From Spirodela intermedia (Eukaryota > Streptophyta > Magnoliopsida > Alismatales > Araceae), in NCBI GenBank assembly GCA_902729315.2, contig LR746272.1:5712272-5776271 (forward strand): a DNA stretch of 64,000 nt, given 5' to 3'. The translations under genes and the position numbers were made by a program. The notes beneath the pieces are model-generated. The model did not search any database. It saw nothing but the letters and a program-made list of their open reading frames with translations, and had not been told where the DNA came from. Every line of letters starts with the position of its first letter. Within the stretch, counting starts at the first letter, position 1. Shown one piece after another: positions 33,516 through 45,100 of this stretch.

Positions 33516-35381
33516 TACTTTATTGGTATTACAATAGAATGTGTATCCATTTAAAGAAATGTAGCTTTATAAATAACATCCTAGTTTCATTAGCCTATGT
33601 GATATGTGTAGACATATAACTTGATGAAGATAAAGTATGATGTATTAAAGTTTCAGTTGACTAAGCTCTTTTTATTGTAGATTTATCAAAAATTTAAATT
33701 CCATAATTTCTTCTAGAAGCAAATGCATTAAAAGAGAAACTTTACATGGAGCAAAGAATCAAGTAAAAGTATTATTATGATCAAGGATAAGTTATACTCT
33801 ACTCAAGTATTAGCATTCTTGAATTTTTATAAATTATTTTAAGTTGAATGTGATGTATCAATAGTTTGACTATGAGCTGTCTTATCTCAAAAACGTTGTT
33901 TGGTTGCTTTTTATAGAGGAAAACCTATTAGTGCAAGAGGAAAATAAATGGCATGAATTAGAATGTTATATTGTAGTTAGAGTTCTGTATATTTATAAAC
34001 ATTATCTAATTCAATTAGAACTTATCTTGTTAAGTAATCACCAAGTAGTAAAGTCTACCAATAATCAAACTAGTATGAATAGAATGAATCCAAGATAAGT
34101 TTCATTTCTTCAACTATTCATGTTTGGTATCAAATATAAATCAAACGAATTGAATCAAGTTACATACAAGGATAATAGAAAAACTGCAAGTTTGGTCAGC
34201 CTTTGTGTTGAAATAACTGTAAATTAATTATACTATGATGAGGAATATTATGCCTATGTTCAGGATGCCTGGAAATTGGATCAATTAATTAAAATATTTA
34301 ATTCATTAAAAAAAATCCTATTTTGTGGAAATCAATTATGCATCATAGTAAACTCATTATGCGAAAAGTTGATTGGAGAATTGAATTGAGGATCAAGATG
34401 ATGTAGGGCATAGTCAAATGTTAATATTTAATAAAAGTATGTTATTATTAACTGTAATTAAATAAATATATGAAAAATTATGTGCAAGAATGATAGATTT
34501 GTTAAGATAACATGAGATGGTGTTAAAATATTGATTTTTGACTCCATTGTAAATTCTTGATTATGGGCTAACATATTAATGAATTTCATTTTAGGGCTAC
34601 CACGAACATAGTGAGTAGCAAACTCTATTTTCATGGTTGTTGATTTATTTTATAAAATTGAAACCTTTTATTACTTGCAAGAAGACAAATGATGTAGTCC
34701 AAGGAATCAACTTTTTATTCAAGGTGCTTGTAGTGAGTATCTAAGTGAATTATATCTAATTGAGGCTCAAAAAATTTCACACACATTTAGTTGACTCTTT
34801 GAAGAAGACATAATTTTATTTTAAATTTCAATAATACTAGTCACCTCACATAGATAGTCAAAAACAATGTAGTAACTAAAAAAATTAAAATTTTAGTTTA
34901 TGTATTTTAGGAAATGGATTAAGATAGTGTGATCATGTCTTGGCTCAAGTTGAGTTTTGATAAAATTATAAGATTAATCACTCTACTAATTAGTATATAT
35001 TTTTTATTGTTTACTATTTCTCTCCAAATATTTCTCTAGGCCTATTGAATTTACCAAAAATCATAAAAAAAAATAGCTCACTAAGGTGTCAAGAAATATC
35101 TTTTAATGGATTACAACTACAATAAAGAGGTGACTAATAAGAAAATCCAGAAGAATATTTTTGAGGTTAGCTATTTGGTTATGATATATTTATATAAAGA
35201 AAGATTTCAAATAAGTACCTGTAAGAAGCTAATGCCAATGAAATATGAGTCTTTTAGAATTCTTAAGATTAATGGCAATACATATGTCATTGAGTTAACA
35301 AATAAAAATAATCTTTATAAGACTCTTAAAGTAATACATATTTATGACTACCATGGTGAAGAAAATGAAGACTCAAGGTGA
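33516..35381 (+). pseudogene. Decayed chromovirus-like Ty3/gypsy RT-RNaseH-integrase
   Basis: Plus-strand fragments appear in order: RT end (IHLKKCSFINNILVSLAYV, about 33540-33620), RNase H (ECYIVVRVLYIYKHYLIQ then SINRMNPR-like wording, 33960-34100), an integrase core trace (SKLYFHGC frame near 34620), and an integrase C-terminal module (FEVSYLVMIYLYKERFQ, KYESFRILKINGNTYVIEL, 35106-35381). Many stops and small deletions separate them. Wording matches plant Ty3/gypsy elements other than Athila. Its gag and LTRs were not found. Confidence 0.75.
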
Positions 35382-38289
35382 GTTTTTATTGTTTCAGAGA
35401 TGAATAAGAGTAAATAAATTTACTATTTGACCTCGAGCAAAATGATAATCCATAACTTTCTCATCAATGGTCAAATGAGCTTTTGCATCTATGTCTAGTC
35501 TTGAATAAATATGATAGATTCATGTATGTTCATCCGGTCCAATCATATATAATTTTTCATTTCTTTCAAAAGTCTAGTTCAGTCCATCTTTTAGAATTTC
35601 TAAGACTTGAGCTATTATTTCACCAATGTTTTAGTAAGTATTTCCCCTCAAATGAATGATGAACGTTTGAGATATAGAGGTTGCCACAGAGTTCCTTTTT
35701 AAATGCAAGATATATTTAACATGTGTGTTGCAATGATAGAGAGTCACATAGATCTCTAGAGTATGATATGGACAGATTTATGGATTGATCCATGTGTTTC
35801 AAATCCTCATTTATAAATAATTTTTCATGAAGTTGTATTTAATCTATGACATCAATTGGAATTTATAAATGATTTTTTTCTCAATAAAATAATATTATTT
35901 AAGTAAAAGAATCACACAATTTCCTTTCATATGATTTCTCTCAAGATGATTTGGTTTCTCAGAATTATAAATGGTTGTATTTATGCACAGTTTGACAATT
36001 TGGCTTGAAAAATGAAAATGGACTATTTAAATTTTTGAATCATCATGAAAATGATTTTAATTTGATGTGGTCTTCATGATTTTGATTTTGTTTTTCCAGA
36101 GATCAGAGATTTGAGTCAAAGAAAATTTACGTATCTCCTGGTATAACAAAATATGAGCTGATCAAGATTTTGTGTCAGTTTTTATTTGTCTCTATTTTTT
36201 GTGAAACCTAGTTTATTGGGTAGAGTCTCATCTGTTTTTATTTTTTGTGTTGGTTTTTATTTGTCTCTATTTTTTGTTTCAAAAACGGCCTCCTTATCTA
36301 TTTTGGTTATGTTCTAATGTATATTTGTTGTTAGGGAGGCCCCAACTTCTTGCGTGGCCTATTTAAAGGCCCTTACATTATAATCCCACAGCATCTCAAA
36401 TTATTACAAGCTTTTATATCTTTTGAGTATTTATGTTTGCTTGTGGACTCGCACTTCTCTCCCTTGGGATGGAATACCACAAAACCGACACGTCTACACG
36501 AGACAGTAGGTGCGCATCAACTATTAGGAGCAGAGTGTCCGCTGTCAGGAAGCATCAACTATCATGTCAACCCTCGAGGGATGAAACATCAACCATCGTG
36601 TCAATTGTCATCTGAACAGTCGAAATGCTAGTTGACGTGTTGGGTGCTCGTGCTTCGCCCTATGAATGGAACAAATCTCCACCTAGTTGAAGAGGCAAGT
36701 CATCACACATTTTGGTGTCTCTCTCCTTATTGTGAAGAGCGTGTTCCTCCTTGCGTGCGACTCTATTGTGAAGATGATTGAGGGTCGCATTCTAATCTTA
36801 ACACCGTCATGTGGGTACGTAAGGTGCAGCCAGGGAGTTAACTGTATGACAGTATTCTTGAGGTTGGTGTTGACTTCCTTCATCAGCAATCTGATGTCTT
36901 CAAGTCCGAGTCCTTTGTAAGAGACTGGATGGAGCCTATCTCAGAAGTGACAGACCAAGAGGTTATCACGCTGCCATTTGATGGGGTGGGACCGGGGGAA
37001 GGCAAGGTCCATCCCAAGCGTGATGTAGGATGAATATGACTGATGCGGATGAAATGAGTAGGGAACACAATGGGTAAATAACAAGCCACGAAATTCGCAC
37101 ATGATCGGATCCGAACCTTTGAAAACCGACTGCGATGAGGTGAGAAGATCGTTCCGTTCCTCGATCGAGGGCAGGACTGTCTCAAGTCACCGTGATAAAA
37201 CAAAGCTCCACGTTTCAAAATCTTAGTCGGCCTCGAAACAAGCAAATCGCAACCCACTTGGCTGGTCTCGAGCCTACACGGCTAAATCCGATGGCGGTGG
37301 AAACACGTATGAGGAAAGACGGGATGAAATCAAAATACACGACCACTAGAGAGGTTGAGAGGGGACCTTCGGCATTTGCACGCCACAATGTTGACGTCGA
37401 TGGGAGAGCAGAAGAGGACGAGCCCGTCGCAAATCCAACGGAGTAGGGCACCTTGGCGGGCGGGGTCAAGGGGGGAAGCCGCCCCCTTGCAGGGTTCGGG
37501 GCAGCGCCCCGAAACCTAAATCCAATGCTGGACGGAGCAGGGCGCACAGGGTGTGTGCGATCAACATACACGGCGGAAAGCTTGTGCAGGGCGAGTCGCT
37601 GTAGTGCATCAGCCAGGCGCGGGACGCGCGAACGCTTGGGCAGGATCCACGGGACGCTTGAGCGCCCGCGGGAGGCTCATACGCGGCGTGTTGCCGGCAC
37701 TCCGAGGGATGCTGATCGGCATGTTGCCGGGCACACGAGTGCTGATAGAGAGATCCGCCGGTGACGACAAAGAGGGTTGACCAGAAGGTAGCGGGGGGGG
37801 ACGCGGATCAGCGGCGGTCACGCGGATCCCTTAGGGCACGATCTCTCTTATAATAAGTCTTATGAAGATCAAAGCCAGGTTCAATAGAAACCGTAGGCCT
37901 ATTTATATGCCTCGGGAGGAGAGAGAGGATCACAGCCTAAAGTAAATAAAAAGAAATCAAATATGAGTAAGTCCTAATAGAAATAGAAGCCGGCGGTGAC
38001 GTGGAGTGGCCTTGATGTCGTGGTCGCCGATGGTGGGGCTAGGGTCCATGCCCCACCAAAGTGTGGTCCTTCCCCTGTGGCCACATTCACCCGAAGTGAG
38101 AGGGGGGGATCGGGGAAGGGTGGGTCACTGAAATGGGTGTAACCAATGGAATGAAGAACCTGATGAGTAACGCTTCCCTTGCCCCCATCTAATGCTCTTT
38201 ATTCTGTTCACCGATCATTCCTCTCGTTCTACAGCAGTTATAAGTGCTCGAGGATGTTCTCGCTTGAAACTTTAGGCTGTGAATGTCGG
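35382..38289. other. Unassigned repeat-like DNA between TE block and gene island
   Basis: No gene is recognised. At 36345-36375 a TATTTAAAGG box with transcript-like sequence after it resembles an LTR promoter on the plus strand. At 37895-37915 the minus strand reads GGCATATAAATAGGCC, a second TATA-like context. GC content rises from about 36.6 kb on. Frames such as 36883-37257 (minus) and 37453-37764 (plus) have no recognisable domain. Probably old LTR or copia fragments. Confidence 0.4.
37467..37512. repeat. Two adjacent GC-rich hairpins
   Basis: CAAGGGGGG (37467-37475) faces GCCCCCTTG (37481-37489) across 5 bases. Right after it, CGGGGC (37497-37502) faces GCCCCG (37506-37511) across 3 bases, with flanking T-A pairs. 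Confidence 0.75.
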
Positions 38290-39422
38290 CAAATCCTAGA
38301 TTACTAATATAAGCAGAGATGGGATCCATCTTCTACGGCTCTCAGATATGGCCACCGAAGCATCGGCCTTCTAAAAGAACACCCACCCATTGGGCTCGCA
38401 CCCACCCAAGAACGAGCTTCCCATGGCCGGAAAGTTCAAGCGTCTTGTAAGCTTCCCATGTTCCTGTTTTGTTTCTTGGGGTAGAGTCAACATGTTGGAG
38501 CAGAACCTGAAGCCAGCAAGCTTTCGGACTTGGATCCAGAAACTCGACAGGCTGTTGAGAAAACGACGGTATCGCTACTAACCGTAATGGTTACTATTCC
38601 TGGTTTTCAGTTATTGTCAGCCGCGTGGCGTTGACTTTGCAGCATTTGCCGGGTCACTGGCGCTTCCAGTGTGACCAGAGAAAAAAAATCCCAGGTTCTC
38701 CCGACGGCTGGCGACGAGCAGAAGCAAGAAATATTCGGGAGGTTCGCGGCATAGGTAGACCAACTCCCCACGAAACCCCCATGAACTTATCCGTTCACAC
38801 CGGCAAGTTCCCTCCTGATGATACAGTTTGCTCTCTGACGAGCGTGGTACAGTGTATTTTCTTCTCAATCTGCCCCGAGAGGCTCGGGGAAGACGCTTCC
38901 AGACATCACGAGGCTCTCATGCGCCGTGCATAGTTCCATTCGCCGTGATTGATTCTACAGAGCCTTATCAGGCAGATCTTTCTGGGTCAAACTTACTCGG
39001 CCAGCCAGGCCCTAACCATCTGTCGAATTGTTCGTCATCTCATTTGCTCCCACACCCTTTCTTCTGATTTCGTTTCCGCACTTTGTCCAGAGTGGAAAAT
39101 TTTGAAGGATGATCAGGCCGTCGCTGGGAGTCGCTCCCACACACGGAAGCCGGTCTTCTCCTCGCCTTCTTCTCCTCCCACAGAGAAATGAAAGGGATGC
39201 ATTTGACTGGGTTTGCTTACCGATCTGCGATCTGTCCCTGAGGTCTTTTTCCTCTCGGCGAGTCCAGCCTTTGCCGGGGGGCCTTCGACTATATCACGTC
39301 TGTCAAGCACGGCAGGCAGCGACCGCACTGGGCTTCCAAACTTGGCCAACAATGGGCCCAGCCTATCAGCGCTGGCGGGCAGGCAGCTCGCTCGCGGATG
39401 TGGAGGACGATGAGCGGGGCCC
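38290..39422. other. Downstream flank of PPR gene, no gene recognised
   Basis: The region should include the PPR 3' UTR on its right side. A 63-codon plus-strand frame at 38390-38581 ends in a basic tail (RLLRKRRYRY) but resembles nothing I know. The start MAGKFKRL followed by a GTAAGC splice-donor-like site suggests a possible exon at 38422-38446; this is weak. Confidence 0.4.
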
Positions 39423-41531
39423 TCACTCTTCTGAAATCGCTGTCGCAGTCGCAGGGCAGAGCTTCGACTCCTCCGACCGCCCGCACCAGATGGAGATCCC
39501 CGCCGGGTTCTCGTCTTCCTCGGGAATCACCCCAGCCTTCAACATGTCGGCGAGCAACGCCATGGCGTTCATCAGGCGCCCCGACCGGCACTGCCCCTTG
39601 AGGAGAAATGCGTATGTAGGGGCGTCCGGCACCATGCCGGCCTCCCTCATGAGCAAGAAGAGTCTCCCGGCTTTGAAGTCCTGCGCGTCCGCGTGGAGAC
39701 CGCGGATGAGCGCCATGTAAGCCATGCCGTTCGGCGCACAGGGCAGGCAGACACCGATGGACTCCGACGATGATTTTGGCACCTTCCCAGTCCCCATATC
39801 GACCCCGATGCTCTTCAGCAGGAGATGCATCGCCTCGCGGCTCCTCCCCTGCCTGCACAGTCCGTCGACCAGAGCGCAGAGAGTGAAGGCGTTTGCCGGC
39901 ACGCCCGCCTCGACCATCTCCCTGTTCAGCCGGCGCACCTCCGCCAGATTACCCTTCTTCATGTGACCGTCGATGAGGCTCGTGTAGGTCACCACGTCCG
40001 GCGTGCGGCCCCTGACCACCATCTCGGAGAAGATCGCCGTCGCGGTTTCCATCTCACCCTTCTTGCAGTGTGCGTCGATCAGCAGAGAGAAGGTGATCGC
40101 GTCGGGCTCGACTCCCTCCTCGGCCATCTGCGACCAGATACGCGTCGCCTCCTCCGCGTTCCCCTTCTTGCAGTGCCCGTCGATCAGAGTGTTGTACAGG
40201 ACGGGGCTGACACGAACGACGTCCCCTTCCCGGCGCATCTTTTGCAGCAACTCCGACGCCTCCTGCGGCCTGCCCGCCTCGCAGAGGCCCTTCATTAGTA
40301 TGCCGCAGGTGACGGCGTCCGCCCGCACACCTGCCCTCGTCATCTCCGACCGCAGCTCGAGCGCCTCCGAGAGCCTCCCGGATTTGCAGAGTCCCTCGAT
40401 CAGACAGTTGTAAACCTGCGCATTCGGAACCACGCGGTGGTGGCGAACCATGGCCCGGAAGAGCGTCCTCGCCTCGCTCGTCCTGCCCTCCTTGCAGAGG
40501 CCGTTCACCAGGGTGCCGAAGGTGACCACATTGGGCAGCAGGCCGCGCCTCAGCATCCCCCCGTACAGCGCCAGCGCCCCGCGCACGTCGGCCCGTCGGC
40601 AGTGCCCGTCCATCAGGACGTTGTAGGTGTAGAGATTGGGAGGTACGCGCGACCGCACCATGCGCCCCAACAGCCCCAGCGCCTCCCGGAGCCTGCCCTC
40701 CTCGCATAGGCCGCAGACGACCGTCGTGTAGGTGACGACGGAGGGGTCGACCCCCTTGGAGATCATCTCATCCAGCAGGCGCAGAGCCCTCGACAAGTCT
40801 CCCTGCCACCGGCAGGCGTTGAGCAGTATGTTGTAGGTTACGCCGCTCGGCTGCCGTCCGCGGCCGACCGTGTCTGCGTACAGGCCCCACAGGCAGCTGA
40901 ACCGACCCGCCCTGAGCAGCCCATTGAGAAGCGCGTTCCAGGCGTTGATGGAGGGAGGATCGCCGAGCTGGTGGAACACCCACAGGGCCTCCTCCACCAG
41001 CCCGCCCTGAGAAAGCACGACGATGAGAACGTCGAATGCCGCCCTCCCCGTTCGGGCGACGACCTTGGAGCCCTGGAACCTCCGCATAGCACCGTACGCG
41101 TCCCGGCCGAGGTGAGGGGCCGGGTATTCCCTTCCCGCGCCTCGGAGCTCTTGGATCAGTTCTTTCGTCAAGCAGATGGCCTGCGCATACCGTCCAACCC
41201 CGACCAATTGGTGAATGACGGCCGAAAAGAGCCTCGTCCGGCCCTGCCGACCCAGACTCTGCCAAGAAGCTCCCCGCCTGAACAGAGCGGCAACTTCAGA
41301 CGTCCTCCGCCGGCCCCCGAGGGAAGAAGCGATGAGGTCCGAGACCGGGAGATCCGGCGGCCGAGAGCATGGGGAAGGAGAGGAACAATCACAGAAGCTC
41401 CGTATACTCGGTAGGCCGCCAACGGCACCCGCCTTGACTCGACGCAGGAGAAGGCACGACATTTCCCCCGCCGCCGCCGCCATCACAAAGCGCCGCCCCC
41501 GCGCAAATGATACGCCTCCTCCTGCCGTCAT
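39423..41531 (-). CDS. P-class pentatricopeptide repeat (PPR) protein
   Basis: An intronless frame of 702 codons encodes an organelle-type RNA-binding PPR protein. About 14 tandem 35-residue repeats run from residue ~166 to ~675. Their helix-A wording is typical (VTYNILLNACRWQGD, VTYTTVVCGLCEEGR, LYNTLIDGHCKKGN, ITFSLLIDAHCKKGE, PTYAFLLKGQCRSGR), and there is no E, DYW or SMR domain, so it is P-class. The first 50 residues are rich in Arg, Ala and Ser without acids, as in mitochondrial or plastid presequences. Met1 follows an in-frame stop directly; Met17 (41483) has a much better start context (GTGATGGCG) and may be the real start. The arrangement resembles Arabidopsis At5g61400, but orthology is not proven. 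It lies 582 bp downstream of the kinase gene, same strand. GC-rich third positions fit a monocot gene. Confidence 0.9.
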   Translation of the reverse strand: MTAGGGVSFARGRRFVMAAAAGEMSCLLLRRVKAGAVGGLPSIRSFCDCSSPSPCSRPPDLPVSDLIASSLGGRRRTSEVAALFRRGASWQSLGRQGRTRLFSAVIHQLVGVGRYAQAICLTKELIQELRGAGREYPAPHLGRDAYGAMRRFQGSKVVARTGRAAFDVLIVVLSQGGLVEEALWVFHQLGDPPSINAWNALLNGLLRAGRFSCLWGLYADTVGRGRQPSGVTYNILLNACRWQGDLSRALRLLDEMISKGVDPSVVTYTTVVCGLCEEGRLREALGLLGRMVRSRVPPNLYTYNVLMDGHCRRADVRGALALYGGMLRRGLLPNVVTFGTLVNGLCKEGRTSEARTLFRAMVRHHRVVPNAQVYNCLIEGLCKSGRLSEALELRSEMTRAGVRADAVTCGILMKGLCEAGRPQEASELLQKMRREGDVVRVSPVLYNTLIDGHCKKGNAEEATRIWSQMAEEGVEPDAITFSLLIDAHCKKGEMETATAIFSEMVVRGRTPDVVTYTSLIDGHMKKGNLAEVRRLNREMVEAGVPANAFTLCALVDGLCRQGRSREAMHLLLKSIGVDMGTGKVPKSSSESIGVCLPCAPNGMAYMALIRGLHADAQDFKAGRLFLLMREAGMVPDAPTYAFLLKGQCRSGRLMNAMALLADMLKAGVIPEEDENPAGISIWCGRSEESKLCPATATAISEE

Positions 41532-42113
41532 TTAAAAATCAGACCGACCTTCCGGAACCAAAGGAGACATCGATTATGGGGGTAATCCAGAAGAGCAACT
41601 GGCCATGATCTTGCTCACCCGCCGCCCCACAACACCAACCAACATACGGCGCTGTCGACGTTCGCGGTAGCCACCCACATTTACGACGCCCCACGCCAAT
41701 GATGAGGTACACACACACACACAAAGAGGGCGACACAGTTTTGAGACCTCTCGCCAGAGAGAAAACAGAGCCACAGGGCAAGCAAGCGCCAAATGAAAGA
41801 CGGGAAGATACACAGCCACCTCCAAGTCGGAGGGAGGGCGTGTCGACACAAAAGACCACCACCAGGGGCAGACTGTGGACAATGAATCTGGCCACCAGAG
41901 GCGGGGAGTACAAGTCCCAAGTCCCACGGGCAAGTGTGTCCTAAGATCCACCCCCGGCATACGAATCAATTCTCACCAGCTGGAACTTGATGCGGCGTAC
42001 TCGCCACGGCTCACCAAATGAACGGGACCGAGGCTGCTGCGGACGGGGATGGGGAAGCGCGGCGCGATATCTACAGACGGGACGGGGGTGGGTGGTGGTG
42101 ACCGCATGAAAAA
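41532..42113. other. Intergenic: VIK 3' UTR and PPR promoter
   Basis: This 582-bp interval must hold the kinase 3' UTR and terminator together with the PPR promoter, since both genes read leftward. A short (AC)n tract lies at 41709-41722. Open frames here on both strands lack homology. Confidence 0.6.
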
Positions 42114-45100
42114 TTAATTTTTCGTCACGAAGTATGACAAGGGATGGTCTGGCGGCATCGCCTCCTTGATTCTCTCGAGCACCTTGAGGATCTCCAGGAA
42201 AGGCGGTCTCCGACTCATGTCGGCGTGCCAACACTCCTCCGTCAACCTGACCAGATTTAGGCATCGACGAGTTAGTCAGACTGAAGCGTGAGGGAGGGAG
42301 TGTGATGAGAGACTGGGGGAGCCACAAGACACAGATCTGGACTTCGTACAGAAAAGACGGGCACTTACTTCTTCAAATCGGGATGGAGTCCCTTGGTGCG
42401 AAAGACTGGTCTGTGCCCTTCCGCCACACGCCTCGCAGCCTCGTACGGCTCGAAGTTTGAGAATGGAGGCTCACCCTCGAGCATCTAAACGAAGTCACCA
42501 AGGATGTGAGTCCGGATTGCGGGCTTGGCCTCATACAATATCAGATTCGGGAAAGAACTTACCTCATACAATATCATTCCAAAGGAGAAAACATCAACCT
42601 TCTTGTCATATTTCCGATGCTTGAAGACTTCAGGGGCCATATACCGATCTGTGATTTCCACCAAACAGAATTAGTGCAAAAATATGATGAACCACCTTTG
42701 ATAGACGATGACAAAAGTTGTAGCTAGCACTTACAGCTTCCAGTCTCTCCGGTCATTTTGTACACGTCATGCGAGTTCTGGACTTTTATGAGCTTACTCA
42801 GTCCAAAATCCCCCACTTTCAAGTGGTCCGCACTAGAATTCACTAAAAGTACATTCCTGAAAGTATTGCTTGCCTTCAGTGCCAGAGTCAAAACCTTGCC
42901 ATATACCCGAGAAAAAAAATTCTACTTATAGTACCTGGGTTTTAGATCTCGGTGGATTATAACATTGGGTTCATTATGGAGATACGCCATGCCTCTGCGG
43001 ATTGAAGCAGATTGGTTAACTTACACAGTTAAATCACTAAATCAAATAAACTAGGGTATGCACGGTCCTGCCCAAACTCATGCTGATGATTAAATTACCA
43101 GATCAATCTGCTAAACTAAGATCTTTAAAATAAGTGAGGGATATAACAAAGCGTTGTTAGCTGGAAAATCAAGAAGCTGCATCCCTAAAGCTGACAGGAA
43201 AAAAGCTACATGAAGCATTGTAACGAGAAGCAGTACACCATCTGCATCAAACAAAAAAAGATGGAGCATCTGTAGAGAAATATTCGTTAAAACAGGGTAA
43301 CATATATTTACCCCCAGTTGACCATATTGTAAATGTATAATGGAATAGAGTTCCGAGCATTAGTTTGGATATTGCGGTGGATAGGAGTGTCAATGAGCTG
43401 GGAGAGCTCAAAATTCGGGCCCATTATCTTTTGAAGTGGACCCAAAAAATAAGACCTGAAGAGAACTCGTCAGACAAAGCCCAGCGCTCAGACAGCAGGA
43501 CCCAACCTGTGCAGGCATCTAGTCTGGAAGACAAGAAGCGCACGAAAAACAGTTACTCGGAAAGGACTTCTCTATGCTTCCCCCGGTTGTGCTGGGAGAC
43601 ATTTTGATGCAGAGATTGGAGGAAAACAAAAAGATAGTACAGCAGTATCTTTCATTGCACTGAATTATGTTATCACTAAAGGTTTGGTCTCTTGCTTTTA
43701 CCACGTACTTCAGGAGCATTTGTTTGTTAAAAGTAAACAGTGGAAACCTGTAACAGGAGATCCGAGCTCCTCAGAAGATTGCCCTGAATCAATCTGATCT
43801 ACTGCCTGGCTGGGTTGGATCTGCCCTTTTCCAGGTCCCTACTATGGTCTGAGGTGAATGGTTGAGTGTCTTGTGTGATTTGAGGTTGTATGTTGTAGGC
43901 AATCATTATCTACAGTTCATCAGTGTCACTATCATTTATTTCTCAACGAAATGTGATCTTTTCTACCCTAGAATACACTTAGGAACACTTGAAATGACGA
44001 ATAAGAATGCAGATTTATAATATATTCCGAACTAACAACATCGAATCTAAGTATTTAGAGTAGAAACCAAACATCTCATCACAGTGATAACAGAGAACTT
44101 AACCTGATGCCATTTACAAAAAATGGCACACCATATACGTTAAATGAAGTCCACTACTTACTATGAAGCTTTGATTCCGTCATATTCTCTCTCCCTTTTC
44201 ACTCTTTCTTGGCTTCTTCAATTCTTACCCTCTTCAAACACGATTTTAATCACACCTCTAAACCAGATAGAGTGCATAGAGAAAGACCAATCTGAGTATC
44301 ATGCTCGCACAAAGTTCAAGCTTAGAAAAAGGAACAATGTTTCAGCTCTTTATAACATAATTAACCCCCTAAAGGACCTATTATTATGAATTATCAAGTT
44401 AGAGGTATCCTTCTTCATTATAATGTGACTAAGTTTTTTTAATTAAATCGCCCTCTTACTTTAAATATGAGAGGCCAATTAAAGAATAACATTTCTTCTA
44501 GTTTCAATAAAATGCCCATCAGTCATTTTTTTGTAAGACTAGAAGCAACCACTTCAACTGCAGATGGTACATGTTATCTGGTGTATTTAAAAACCAGTGA
44601 AGTTAACATGAACTTGCAGCATCTCAATTCAACTAATTTTTCAGCATTGCCAACAATAATACTCAATCAGGGGGCTGCGAAAATTCTCCAAATCTCAATA
44701 AAAACACAAGAAAAGTCAATGACAACTGACGTGATAAATTTCTATAAAATAAGAAAAATGTGACGTGTATATTGTCAAAAAGATCTACGTTACTGCTATG
44801 GCATCTAGAGATTTTAATTAAAGTACAAACTTGAAAAAAAATCCAATCCTGCAAACACGTTAAATTTCCTTCACATCAACATTGAAACACAGACATGTAT
44901 CATTCTATTGCAAGATGGCATATGTCAGTGTATTGTCATTTCTTGAAAGATTGGGATAAGCATGTACCTGGCCATATCTAGTGCAAAATTAATTGCAGTT
45001 AGAGTACTAAGGGAGCCTTTTTCCTTCAGGTATTGGTGAAGATCGCCCTATAAAAAGTAAAGATCTCCATTACATCAACAAAACAATGCACTTCAGACGA

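Noticed and set aside
36883-37257. 124-codon minus-strand frame considered as retrotransposon gag
   Set aside because: No gag signature, zinc knuckle or neighbouring pol could be recognised, so it is left unassigned.
40054-40707. Long alternative frames on both strands inside the PPR gene
   Set aside because: They are shadows of a GC-rich coding sequence; only the 702-codon frame shows the PPR repeat pattern.
41539-41944. Overlapping frames between the PPR and VIK genes
   Set aside because: Frames on both strands lack homology and overlap the expected UTR and promoter.
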